Source: Delphinapterus leucas (Eukaryota; Chordata; Mammalia; Artiodactyla; Monodontidae). Taken from it: a stretch of DNA of 64,000 nucleotides. Numbering within the stretch: position 1 is the first letter of the stretch; the number at the start of each line of letters is the position of its first letter. The position numbers and the translations under genes were made by a program. The notes beneath the pieces were generated by a model that saw only the letters and a program-made list of their open reading frames with translations, searched no databases and was not told the origin of the DNA. Of the stretch, positions 1 through 11,264 are shown piece after piece. Location: NCBI RefSeq assembly GCF_002288925.2, contig NW_022098022.1, forward strand, positions 3,459,933 through 3,523,932, written 5' to 3'.

Positions 1-395
1 CACATAAGTACTGTCACTGAACCAATTACAGGTGAGGAAACAGATATTTAGATTTAGTTGTAGGTCTGAGATTTGTATCAGGACTGTCCAGAGTTGTTTT
101 TTTCTTTTCCCCTTAATCACAGTACTATAATACAAAGGTAAACAACAAGAAGTCTCTCTCTTTCCTGCAGTATATGTGATATATTGAACCTGACTTTGTC
201 TTAGTAATGGCTAAGAACTTGCACTGAAAAGTTTGCTTTCTTTTAATTTATGTTTTTAAAAATGAATGTAGAAAAAACATGGTTATCTTTTCTGTATTCT
301 AACAAAGGTAATTGAATGTGTGAATTTTAGAATATTCTTCACTTTGTTCTGTTTTTGATACGTATTACAATAATTTTGAAGAGTATAAAAAGTTT
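1..395. other. AT-rich single-copy-like sequence
   Basis: No open reading frame, RNA gene or recognisable repeat is visible. The base composition is AT-rich and resembles the other spacer tracts in the window. The stretch ends where old L1 3' sequence begins. Confidence 0.5.
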
Positions 396-611
396 TAAAA
401 ACAGTTTATTTAGAAACAGTTGGCTTACAATATACTGCACATATTTAAGGTCACAGATTTGATGTTTTGGCAAATGTATATATCCTTGAAACCATCACAC
501 CAATCAGGATAATGAAAATATGCTTCACTTTCTCCCCAGCTCTCCTGTTCTTATACAAACATTAATATGCTTTCTCTGACTAAAAATTAGATGGCATTTT
601 CTAGACTTTAT
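396..611 (-). mobile_element. Old L1 (L1M-type) 3' end, first segment of a split element
   Basis: The text resembles the 3' end of older mammalian L1 families read in reverse. Features include the run around 'gaaaccatcacaccaatca' and the closing 'tctagactttat'. In the family consensus the next words are 'ataaatggaatcatac', and that wording is found not here but at about 3989. I therefore read this as the distal 3' segment of a minus-strand L1 whose body continues at 3989-5454 and 11265-12340. The family name is by eye. The split is inferred from sequence continuity. Confidence 0.6.
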
Positions 612-1029
612 GGCTAAGGTTGTGGTCTGTCTTGGTATATTGCTCCATGTGAGCTTGAGAAGAATGTGTGTTCTGCTTCTGTTGGATGAAATCTGTAGAC
701 ATTGATTATATCCGGTTGATGGATGAGGTTTTGAAATCGATTATGTCCTTACTGATTTTCTGCCGGCTGGATCTGTTCATTTCTGATAGGGGGTTGTTGA
801 AGTTTCCAACATTGATAGTGAATTCATCTATTTCTCCTTGCAGTTGTATTAGTTTTGATTCATGAAGTTTGATGCTCTCTTGTTAAGCACATATGTGTTA
901 AGCATTGCTTTGTCTTTTGGAGAATTGAATCCTTTATCATGATATAATTTCCTTCTTTATCCCTGATAACTTTCCTTTCTTTGAAGTCTGTGCTGCCTAA
1001 AATTAACATGGCCACTCTTACTTTCTTTT

Positions 1030-1235
1030 TGTTTGTTTGTTTTTGCGGTACGCGGGCCTCTCACTGTTGTGGTCTTTCCCGTTGCGGAGCACAGGCTCCG
1101 GATGCGCAGGCTCAGCAGCCATGGCCCACGGGCCCAGCCGCTCCACGGCATGTGGGATCCTCCCGGACCCGGGCACGAATCCGTGTCCCCTGCACCGGCA
1201 GGCGGACTCTCAACCACTGCGCCACCAGGGAAGCC
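1030..1235 (-). mobile_element. CHR-class tRNA-derived SINE (about 200 bp form)
   Basis: The minus strand starts gggcttccctggtggcgcag, has a B-box-like stretch close to GGTTCGTGCC, and ends in an A-tail that appears on the plus strand as interrupted poly-T before 'gcggtacgcgggcc'. A 13-bp target duplication, cttactttctttt, lies at 1017-1029 and 1236-1248. The SINE interrupts L1 ORF2 antisense text. This SINE family is known from cetaceans and their relatives and is the main pointer to the host. SINEs are transcribed by RNA polymerase III and moved by L1 machinery; whether this copy is transcribed cannot be judged here. Confidence 0.93.
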
Positions 1236-1633
1236 CTTACTTTCTTTTGATTAGTGTTCAGATGGTGTATTTTTCTCCTTCCACTTACTGTTAGTCTATA
1301 TGTGTCTTCATATTTAAGAAGGGTTTCTTGTAGACATCATACAGTTGGGTCATGGTTTTTTATCCATTCTGACAATCTGTCTTTTAATTGGAGCATTTAG
1401 ACCATTGATGTTCAAAGGGATTATTTATGTAGCTGGTCTGATACCTACCATATACACCACTGCTTTCTATATGTTGCCCTTGTTCTTTGTTCTCATCTTT
1501 GTCTTCCTCTCTTTCTGTCTTTTGTGATTTCAGTTGAGCGTTTTATAGGATTAAATTTTCCATCCTTTCTTAGCATATTGATTATACTTCTTTTTTAAAC
1601 TTAGTTTAGGGTTGCCCTAGAGTTTGCAGTATA

Positions 1634-1852
1634 CAGTTGACTCTTGAACAACACAGATTTGAACGGCATGGGTCCACTTATATGTGGACTTTTTTCAGTG
1701 AATACTCACTACAATACTACACCATCCATGGTTGTTTGAATTCACCAACGAGAAGCCCTGAATATAGAGAGCCAATTGTAAAGTTATGTGGGGATTTTTG
1801 AGTACATGGAGGGTTGGTGCACCTAACTCCCAAGTTGTTTAAAGATCAACTG
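1634..1852. mobile_element. Tigger-like nonautonomous DNA transposon
   Basis: Terminal inverted repeats are visible: cagttgactcttgaac at the left and the near-complement gtttaaagatcaactg at the right. A TA dinucleotide, the usual target of Tc1/mariner-pogo elements, precedes it, and TA follows two bases beyond the right end. The internal words 'gggtccacttatatgtgga' are typical of Tigger-derived short elements. No transposase is encoded. It interrupts L1 sequence, which resumes at about 1858. Confidence 0.82.
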
Positions 1853-3988
1853 TGTATTTGAAACTAATCCAAGTCCACTTTCAAATAACACTATACCACT
1901 TCTCAGGTTGTGTATCTTATAATAACAAAATAATCCTGATTCCTCCCTCCTAGTCAATATATCATTGCTGTCATTCATTTCACTTCAGTATAAGCATAGA
2001 TGGTCATATATGCATATACATAAGATATATGCATATATACATACATATAAATACATATACAAATACATGGTTAGCATTATTATTTTGAACAAACTGCTGT
2101 CTGTTAAATCAATTAAGAATAAGAGAACTAAAAGTTCTTACTTTACTTTTGCTTATCCCTTCTTTGATGCTCTTCCTTTCTTTATGTAGGCCTGAGATTC
2201 TGACTTGTATCATTTTCCTTATCACTTAAGAACTTTTAAAACTTCTTGCAAAGAAGTTTAGCTGGCAACAAATTCCCTCAATTTTCATGTATATAACAGT
2301 CTTTATTTCTCCTTAACTTTTAAAAGATAGTTTTGCAGAGTATAGAATTCTAGTAGGGTTTCTTTTTTCTTCTTCTTCTTCTTAATACTTTAAATATTTC
2401 ACTCCACTCTCTTCTTGCTTACATGGTTTCTGAGGAGAAGTCAGATTTAATTCTTATCTTTGTTCCTCTATAGATAAGGTATTTTTTCTCCTCTGGCTTC
2501 TTTCAGGATTTATTCTTTATCTTTGATTTTGTGCAATTTGAAAATCACATGGCTAGGTGTGGTTTTCCTTGGCATTTATCCTGCTTGGTGTTTGCTGAGC
2601 TTCCTGGATCTTTGGTTTGGTGTCTGATATTAATTTGGGGGAAATTTTCAGTCATTTGTTTCAAGTATTTCTTCCATTACCTTTTCTCTTTCATCTCCTG
2701 ATATTCTCATTACTTGTATGTTACACCTTTTATAGTTGTCCCAGAGTATTGGATATTCTGTTTTGGGTATTTTTGTTTGTTTGTTTGTTTTTAGTTTTTG
2801 TTCCCTTGCTTTTCAGTTTTCCAAGTTTCTATTAATATATCCTCAAGTTCAGAGATTCTTTCCTCATCTGTTTCCATCTACTAGTAAGCCCTCAAAGATG
2901 GTCTTCATTTCTTTTGCAGTGTTTTTGATTTTTAGCATTTGTTTTTGATTCTTTCTTAAGATTTCCAACTCTCTGCTTACATTGCCCATGTATTCTTCCA
3001 TGTTGTCTACTTTATCCAATAGAGCCCATACCATATTAATGACAGTTGTTTTAAATTCTCAGTCTGATCATTGCAACATGTTTCTGATGCTTGCTCTATC
3101 TCTTCATATTGTTTTGTTTGTTTTGCCTTTTAGTATGCCTTGTAATGTTTTCTTGATAGCTGGACATGATTTACTGGATAAAGGGAACAGCTGTAAATAG
3201 GCCTTTAGTAATGTGGTGAGGCATGGGAGGAGGGGATGCATTCTTATAGTCCTGTGATTAGGTCCCAATCATTTACTGAGCCTATGTCTCTGGACTGTGA
3301 ACTTCACAAGAGCATCTAAGTTTTTTTCTACCTCCTTAATTGTGACAGGATGCTCCAGGGTGGGCTGGAGTTGCTTATTTCCCTTCTCCCATGTGGAAGG
3401 CTGAAACTGACTTGAGTTGGATATCTCCCTTTCTTCAGGTCACTTAGGCTCTGATAATACCCGAGCAGGTTAGGCTCTGGTTAAACAGTTGGTCCTCAGG
3501 GCATGTCTTGTTAAGAACAGAGTGCTCTGGTGTACTTCAAAATGACTCTTTCCCCCTTCCTCTGCCAGAAGCATGAGGGGATTTTTTTTTTCCTCTGACA
3601 TTTACTGTGGAAACTTGGTTAAACTCCTGGAGATAAAATTATTGTGGGCCCTACCATGAATGCATTCCACTTGAACTTTTAACTCTTATATTTGTCCATA
3701 CTGAGCCTCCAGCAATTTGCCATTTACAGTTCAGATTTTTCTAGCCTGGCCCTCGTTGCTGTGGTGGTTTCCACTCATGAGTCTCTGTTCTGGTAAGCCT
3801 TGACACCCTACATCTGCTTGTCTCTCCAGCCATGGGGGCATTGGTTTATCCTGTGTCCTCCCGTCTCTCATCAATCCAAGAAGAGTTAATTTTTCTGTCT
3901 GTTCAGCTTTTTACCTGTTGTTAGGACAGAATGACAACTTCCAAGCTCCTTACACGTGGAACTAGAAGTCAGAAGTCACTTTCTCTGA

Positions 3989-5454
3989 GTTTATATAAAT
4001 GAAATCATACATTATATGTTCTTGGTTGGATTCTTCCAATGCAGCATAGCTATTTTGATATTCATTCATGTTGTTGGTATATGATTCATTTGTTTTATTT
4101 CTGAATAGTATCCCATTGTATAGATATATGACTTTTGTTTATGAATTCTCCTGTTTGGCGTTTGCTGTTTCCAGGTTATGAATATTCACAGAAAGCACTT
4201 TGTATACATGTCCTTTCATTTATTTGGGGAACATACCTGAAATGTTACTGACTGCATCTCATGGGAAGTGTATTTTTAACCTTTTTATAAACTACCAAAT
4301 GGTTTTCCAAAGTACTCTTACCATTTTACATATGTCCGAATTCTATCAAAGTTCCAATTCCTCCATATCCTCCCCAATAGTTATTATTACGAATCTGTTT
4401 AATTTTAGTAATTCAAATAAGTATGTAGTGATTCCTCAGTTTTTTAAATTAGTATTTCTCTTATGAGTAATGATGTTGAACATCATTTTATGTACTTATC
4501 TGTCATATGTATATCTTCTTTGTGGAAGGGTCTTTTCAAATCTTTTGTCCATTTTTTTTTTCAATTCATTGGGCCAAATTTTTATTGGGATGCTTCTTTT
4601 CAGTTTTGAGAAGTCATTTACAGATTATGTCTTCAAGTCTTTTATTAGACACCACTTTTGCAAATATTTCTCCCAAGTATGTGGCTAATCTTTTCTTTCT
4701 CTTAACAATGGTTTTGCAAAGAACAAAAGTTTTTAATTTTGATGAAATTTAATTTATTAATTTGCTTTTTCCTGAATCATGATTTTGGTGTTATATATAA
4801 AAAATATTTACAAAACCAAGATTACAAAGGCTTTATCTTATGTTTTGTCATAGAATTTCAGAATTTTAGGCCTTTTGTTCTACCATATATTTTTAGGCCT
4901 TATCTTTTGTTCTACAATACAATATAACATGAGGCATGGATCAACATGATTTCATTTTTTTGCCTATGGATATTCAATTGTTACAGTAATATTTGTTGAA
5001 AATAATGTCCTGTCTTTATTGAACTGTCTTTTCACTTTTGTCAAAAACTTCTATCTATGTACTATCTATTCTGCTCCATTAACATGTTTGTATATATTTT
5101 TGCCAATAACTCAGTATTTTGCTCACTATAGATTTAGCCCTTCAACACTTGTTTTTTCAAGATTATTTTGGCTATTCTAGGAAATTTCCATTTCCATATG
5201 AACTTTAGAAGAACTTGTCAATTTCTAAAATAAACTGTTGGTATTTTGACTGAGATTTTGTTGAATCTGTATATCAATTTAAGGATAACTTTGCATCTAT
5301 ATTCATGAGGAATATTGGTCTGTAGTTTCCTTTTATGATTTTACTTACTTTTGCTCCATGGTATCCCTGACCGCAAAGAATGAATTGAAAAGTATTCCCT
5401 CCTCTTCAGTTTACTGGAAAGTTTGAGTAGTTATTTTTTTCTTAAATATTTGGA
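3989..5454 (-). mobile_element. Old L1, ORF2 C-terminal and middle part, second segment
   Basis: This is antisense text of the ORF2 3' region, with stretches such as 'tcccattgtatagatatatg' and 'aaatggttttccaaagtac'. It continues the element begun at 396-611. Reading frames are short and broken. At 5455 the sequence enters the 13-bp duplication flanking a younger full-length L1, and the same ORF2 text resumes at 11265. Confidence 0.72.
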
Positions 5455-5467
5455 AGAATTCACCTTT
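5455..5467. repeat. Target-site duplication, 3' side of the full-length L1
   Basis: The 13-mer agaattcaccttt here recurs at 11265-11277 on the other side of the L1. The last T residues merge with the poly-T tail, so the exact edge is uncertain by a few bases. Confidence 0.85.
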
Positions 5468-5628
5468 TTTTTTTTTATCCATTTTATACACATCAGTGTA
5501 TACATGTCAATCCCAATCTCCCAATTCATCACACCACCACCCCTACCCTCCCACGGCTTTCCCCCCTTGGTGTCCACACGTTTGTTCTCTACATCTGTGG
5601 CTCTATTTCTGCCATGCAAACCGGTTCA

Positions 5629-8600
5629 TCAGTACCATTTTTCTAGGTTCCATATATGCGCTAATATACGATATTTGTTTTTCTCCTTTTGACATACTTC
5701 ACTCTGTATGACAGTCTCTAGATCCATCCACGTCTCTACAAATGACCGAGTTTCGTTCCTTTTAATGGCTGAGTAATATCCCATTGTATATATGTACCAC
5801 AACTTCTTTATCCATTCATCTGTCAATGGGCATTTATGTTGCTTCCATGACTTGGCTGTTGTAAATAGAGCTGCAGTGAACATTGGAGCACATGTGTATC
5901 TTGGAATTATGGTTTTCTCTGGGTATATGCCCAGTAGTGGAATTGCTGGGTTATATGGTAGTTTTATTTCTAGTTGTTTAAAGAACCTCTGTACTGTTCT
6001 CCATAGTGGCTGTATCAATTTACATCCCCACCAGCAGTGCAAGAGGGTTCCCTTTTCTCCATGCCCTCTCCAGCATTTGTTGTTTGTAGATTTTCTGATG
6101 ATGCCCATTATAATTGGTGTGAGGTGATACCTCATTGTAGTTTTGATTTGCATTTCTCTAATAATTAGTGATGATGAGCAGCTTTTCATGTGCTTCTTGG
6201 CCATCTGTATGTCTTCTTTGGAGAAATATCTAGGTCTTCTGCCCATTTTTGGATTGGGTTGTTTGTTTTTTAATATTGAGCTGTTTATGTATTTTGGAGA
6301 TTAATCCTTTGTCTGATGATTCATTTGCAAATATTTTCTCCTATTCTGTGGGTTGTCTTTTCATATTGTTTATGGTTTCCTTTGCTGTGCATAACTTTTA
6401 AGTTTCATTAGGTCCCATTTGCTTATTTTTGTTTTTATTTCCATTACTCTAGGAGGTGGATCAAAAAAGATCTTGCTGTGATTTATGTCAAAGAATGTTC
6501 TTCCTATGTTTTCTTCTAAGAGTTTTGTAGTGTCCGGTCTTACATTTAGGTCTCTACTCCATTTTGAGTTTCTTTTTGTGAATGGTGCTAGAGAGTGTTC
6601 TAATTTCATTCTTTTACATGTAACTGTCCATGTTTCACAGCATCACTTATTGAAGAGACTGTCTTTTCTCCATTGTATATCCTTGCCTCCTTTGTCATAG
6701 ATTCGTTGACCATAGGTGCGTGGGTTTGTCTCTGGGCTTTCTATCCTGTTCCATTGATCTGTATTTCTGTTTTTGTGCCAGTACCATATTGTCTTGATTA
6801 CTGTAGCTGTGTAGTACAGTCTGAAGTCAGGGAGTCTGATTCCTCCAGGTCCGTTTTTTTCCTTCAACCCTGCTTTGGCTATTCGCAGTCTTTTCTGTCT
6901 CCATACAAACTTTAAGATGATTTGTTCTAGTTCCGTAAAAAATGCCATTGGTAATTTGATAGGGATTGTATTGAATCTGTAGATTGCTTTGGGTAGTATA
7001 GTCATTTTCACAATATTGATTCTTCCAATCCAAAAACATGGTATATCTCTCCATCTGTTGGTATCATCTTTAATTTCTTTCATCAGTGTCTTATAGTTTT
7101 CTGCATACAGGACTTTTGTCTCCCTAGGTAGGTTTATTCCTAGGTATTTTATTCTTCTTGTTGCAATGGTAAATGGGAGTGTTTTCTTAATTTCTCCTTC
7201 AGATTATTCACCATTAGTGTATAGGAATGCAAGAGATTTCTGTGCGTTAATTTTGTATCCTGCAACTTTACCAAATTCATTGATTAGCTCTAGTAGTCTA
7301 GTAGTTTTCTGGTGGCATCTTTAGGATTCTCTATGTATAGTATCATGTCGCTTGCAAACAGTGACAGTTTTACTTCTTCTTTTCCAGTTTGTATTCTTTT
7401 ATTTCTTTGTCTTCTCTGATTGCCATGGCTAGGACTTCCAAAACTATGTTGAATAATAGTGGTGAGAGTGGACATCCTTGTGTTGTTCCTGATCTCAGAG
7501 GAAATGCTTTCAGTTTTTCACCATTGAGAATGATGTTTGCTGTGGATTTGTCGTATATGACCTTTATTATGTTGAAGTAGGTTCCCTCTATGCCCACTTT
7601 CTGGAGAGTTTTTATCATAAATAGATGTTGAATTTTGTCAAAAACTATTTCTGCATCTGTTGAGATGATCATATGGTTTTTCTCCTTCAGTTTGTTGATA
7701 TGGTGTATCACATTGATTTGCATATATTGAAGAATCTCTGCATCTCTAGGATAAATCCCACTTGGTCATGGTGTATCATCCTTTTAATGTGTTGTTAGAT
7801 TCTGTCTGCTAGTTTTTTGTTGAGGATTTTTACAGCTATATTCATCAGTGATATTGGTCTGTAATTTTCTTTTCTTGCAGTATCTTTCTCTGGTTTTGGT
7901 ATCAGGGTGATGGTGGCCTCATAGAACGAGTTTGGGAGTTTTCCTTCTGCAATTTTTTGGAAGACTTTGAGAAGGATGGGTGTTAGCTCTTCTCTAAATG
8001 TTTGATAGAATTCACCTGTGAAGCCCTCTGGTCCTGGACTTTTGTTTGTTGGAAGATTTTTAATCACAGTTTCAATTTCATTACTTGTGATTGGTCTGTT
8101 CATATTTTCTATTTCTTCCTGGTTCAGTCTTGGAAGGTTATACCTTTCTAAGGATTTGTCCATTTCTTCAATTTTGTCCATTTTATTGGCATAGAGTTGC
8201 TTGTAGTAGTCTCTTAGGAGCTTTGTATTTCTGTGGTGTCTGTTGTAACTTCTCCTTTTTCATTTCTAATTTTATTGATTTGAGTTCTGTCCCTCTTTTT
8301 CTTGATGAGTCTGGCTAATGGTTTATCAATTTTGTTTATCTTCTCAAAGAACCAGCTTTTACTTTTATTGATCTTTGCTATCCTTTCCTTCATTTCTTTT
8401 TCATTTATTTCTGATCTGATTTTTATGATTTCTTTCCTTCTGCTAACTTTGGGTTTTGTTTGTTTTTGTTTCTCTAGTTCCTTTAGGTGTAATGTTAGAT
8501 TGTTTATTTGGGATTTTTCTTGTGTCCTGAGGTAGGTTTGTATAGCTATAAACTTCCCTCTTAGAACTGCTTTTGCTGCATCCATAGGTTTTGGATCATT

Positions 8601-9426
8601 GTGTTTTCATTGTCATTTGTCTCTAGGTATTTCTTGATTTCTTCAGTGATCTCTTGGTTGTTTAGTAACGTATTGTTTAGCCTCCATGTGTTTGTGTTTT
8701 TTACACGTTTTTCTTTGTAACTGATTTCTAATCTCATAGCGTTGTGGTCAGAAAAGATGCTTGATATGATTTCAATATTCTTAAATTTACTGATGCTTGA
8801 TTTGTGACCCAAGACGTGATCTATCCTGGAGAATGTTCCGTGCTCACTTGAGAAGAAAGTGTAATCTGCTGTTTTTGGATCGAATGTCCTATAAATATCA
8901 ATTAAATCTATCTGGTCTGTTGTGTCATTTAAAGCTTGTGTTTCCTTATTAATTTTCTGTTTGGATGATCTGTCCATGGTGTAGTGAGGTGTTAAAGCCC
9001 CCCCACTATTGTGTTACTGTCGATTTCCTGTTTTATAGCTGTTAGCTGTTGCCTTATGTATTGAGGTGCTCCTATGTTGGGTGCATATAGATTTATAATT
9101 GTTATATCTTCTTCCTGGATTGATCCCTTGATCATTATGTAATGTCCTTCCTTGTTTCTTGTAACATTCTTTACTTTAAAGTCTGTTTTACCTGATACGA
9201 GTATTGCTACTCCAGCTTTCTTTTGATTGCCATTTGCATGGAATATCGTTTTCCATCCCCTCACTTTCAGTCTGTATGTGTTGCTAGGTCTGAAGTGGGT
9301 ATTTTGTAGACAGCATATATATGGGTCTTGTTTTTGTATCCATTCACCAAGCCTGTGTGATTTGGTTGGAGCATTTAATCCATTCACGTTTAAGGTAATT
9401 ATCGATATTTATGTTCCTATGACCAT
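5629..9426 (-). pseudogene. L1 ORF2 (endonuclease / reverse transcriptase), broken copy
   Basis: The family protein is about 1,270 residues, with an APE-like endonuclease, a reverse transcriptase and a Cys-rich C-terminal domain. Translated segments run in order: start ATG at 9426 with a stop at codon 6; endonuclease at 9387-8561; linker at 8585-8214; reverse transcriptase at 8181-7290; thumb and C-terminal part at 7083-5629. At least one frameshift lies in a G-run near 9000. Key residues are lost. The endonuclease 'CLQETHF' motif reads CLQNTHF (catalytic Glu to Asn). The polymerase motif FADD reads FASD. One Cys of the C-terminal cluster is His (CWRGH). The endonuclease motif SDH is kept. 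Several internal stops remain. The identification is secure and function is excluded. Confidence 0.95.
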
Positions 9427-10378
9427 TTTCTTAATTGTTTTGGGTTTGTTTTTGTAGGTCCTTTTCTCCTCTTGTGTTTCCCACTTAGAGAAGTTCCTTT
9501 AGCATTTGTTGTAGAGCTGGTTTGGTGGTGCTGAATTCTCTTAGCTTTTGCTTGTCTGTAAAGCGTTTGATTTCTGAATGAGATCCTTGCCAGGTAGCGT
9601 AAGCTTGGTTGTAGGTTCTTCCCTTTCATCACTTTAAGTATTTCATGCCACTCCCTTCTGGCTTGTAGAGTTTCTGCTGAGAAATCAGCTGTTAACCTTA
9701 TGGGAGTTCCCTTGTATGTTATTTGTCCTTTTCCCTGGCTGCTTTCAATAATTTTTCTTTGTCTTTAATTTTTGCCAATTTGATTACTATGTGTCTCGGC
9801 ATGTTTCTCTTTGGGTTTATCCTGTATGGGACTCTCTCTGCTTCCTGGACTTGGGTGGCTGTTTCCTTTCCCATGTTAGGGAAGTTTTCATCTATAATCT
9901 CTTTAAATATTTTTTTGGGTCCTTTCTCTCTCTGTTGTCTTTCTGGAACCCCTTTAATGCAAATGGTGTTGCTTTTAATGTTGTCCCAGAGGTCTCTTAA
10001 GCTGTCTTCATTTCTTTTCTTTTTTTTTTCTTTATTTTGTTCCACAGCAGTGAATTCCACCATTCTGTCTTCCAGGTCACTTATCTGTTCTTCTGCCTCA
10101 GTTATTCTCCTATTGATTCCTTCTAGTGTATTTTTCATTTCAGTTATTGTATTGTTCATCTCTGTTTGTTTATTCTTTAATTCTTCTAGAACTTTGTTAA
10201 ACATTTCTTGCAACTTCTTTATCTTTGACTTCATTCTTTTTCTGAGGTCTTGGATCATCTTCACTATCATTATTCTGAATTCTTTTTCTGGAAGATTGCC
10301 TATCTCCACTTCATTTAGTTGTTTTTCCAGGGTTTTATCTTGTTCCTTCATCTGGTACATAACCCTCTTCATGTTCAT
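9417..10378 (-). pseudogene. L1 ORF1 (RNA-binding chaperone), broken copy
   Basis: ORF1 protein normally forms a coiled-coil trimer that coats L1 RNA. The first 219 residues are open (10378-9719). They show a charged heptad-rich coiled coil (roughly residues 10-105), then the RRM region with 'SLRDLWDNI' and 'IKGVPE', then 'FPNMGKE', which leads into the C-terminal domain. A stop follows 'AAREKDK'. The tail (9632-9417) ends in a basic stretch and overlaps the ORF2 start slightly. The break between the two blocks lies at about 9719-9633. The opposite strand is open for 224 codons across the same region, but it is a shadow of the A-rich coiled-coil code. Confidence 0.93.
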
Positions 10379-11264
10379 CTTGTCTATCTTTCTGTGAATG
10401 TGTTTTTTGTTCCACAGGCTGCAGGATTGTAGTTCTTCTTGCTTCTGCTGTCTGTAGTCTGGTGGATGAGGCTATCTAAGAGGCTTGTGTAAGTTTCCTG
10501 ATGGGAGGGAATGGTGGTGGGTAGAGCTGGGTGCTGCTGTGGTGGGTAGAGCTCAGTAAAACTTTAATCTGCTTGTCTGCTGTTGGGTGGGGCTGGGTTC
10601 CCTCCCTGTTGGTTGTTTGGCCTGAGGCAACCCAACACTGGAGCCTACCTGGGCTCTTTGGTGGGGCTTATAACAGACTCTGGGAAGGCTCACACCAAGG
10701 AGTACTTCCCAGAACTTCTGCTGCCAGTGTCCTTGTCCCTTGGTGAACCACAGCTGTCCCCCACCTCTGCAGGAGACCCTCCAAGACTAGCAGGTAGTTC
10801 TGGTTCAGTCTCCCCTGGGGTCACTGCTCCTTCCCCTGGGTCCCGATGCGCACACAACTTGGAGTCTTTGTTTCTCCCAGTCCTGCTGAAGTGCTGCAAT
10901 CAAATCCCTCTAGCCTTCATAGTCTGGTTTTCTAAGAATTCCTCCTCCCATTGCCAGACCCCCAGGTTGGGACGCCTGACGTGTGTCTCAGTACCTTCAC
11001 TCCAGTGGGTGGACTTCTTTGGTATAAGTGTTCTCCAGTTTGTGAGTCACCCACCAGCAGTTATGGGATTTGATTTTATTGTGATAGCACCCCTCCTACC
11101 ATCTTATTTTGGCTTCTCCTTTGTCTTTGCATGTGGGGTATCTTTTTTGTGAGTTCCAGTGACTTCCTGTTGATGATTGTTCAGCAGTTAGTTGTGATTC
11201 TGGTGTTCTCGAAAGAGGGAGTGAGAGCACGTCCTTCTACTCCATCATCTTGAACCAATCCTCC
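10379..11264 (-). promoter_or_regulatory. L1 5' UTR / internal promoter region
   Basis: About 890 bp lie between the L1 5' terminus and the ORF1 start. The stretch is GC-richer than its surroundings and has no coding potential of its own. In L1 this region holds the RNA polymerase II promoter. I cannot point to individual factor sites. It bears no obvious resemblance to the 5' UTR of the second full-length L1 at 23554-24183, so the two elements appear to use different promoter types. Confidence 0.75.

Larger units (their letters stand above)
612..3988 (-). mobile_element. L1 fragment (ORF2 5' part, ORF1 and 5' UTR) nested in an older L1
   Basis: Read on the minus strand this runs from a 5' UTR-like region near 3960, through decayed ORF1 (about 2100-3200), into the endonuclease part of ORF2. 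It stops at about 612 with no poly-A tail. Its 3' two-thirds (reverse transcriptase, C-terminal domain and 3' UTR) is absent. A CHR SINE (1030-1235) and a Tigger-like transposon (1634-1852) sit inside it, and removing them restores continuous L1 text. All coding frames are full of stops. The words flanking it belong to another L1, so it appears to be an insertion or a rearranged piece inside that older element. Confidence 0.65.
5468..11264 (-). mobile_element. Full-length LINE-1, minus strand, inactivated
   Basis: A poly-T run at the left (the A-tail in reverse), ORF2 remnants, ORF1 remnants and a 5' UTR follow in the right order for a minus-strand L1. The right edge is the L1 start: on the minus strand it opens ggaggattggttcaagatga, a typical 5' terminus. 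The 13-bp target duplication on both sides and the length of 5.8 kb show a complete insertion by target-primed reverse transcription. It landed in an older L1 in the same orientation. Both ORFs are broken (see the ORF entries), so it cannot move itself. Confidence 0.93.

Noticed and set aside
981..1294. Several overlapping 70-90 codon frames around 1.0-1.3 kb, and similar ones in the other SINEs
   Set aside because: They are produced by the GC-rich CHR SINE, recur in every copy of it, and do not represent genes.
9723..10397. 224-codon plus-strand reading frame
   Set aside because: It is the exact complement of the L1 ORF1 coiled-coil region. The lack of stops follows from the A-rich code on the other strand, and the translation is a hydrophobic F/L/S-rich string without domains.
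10583..11152. 189-codon plus-strand reading frame in GC-rich DNA
   Set aside because: It lies antisense in the L1 5' UTR, whose GC richness lowers stop frequency. No domain or signal is visible.
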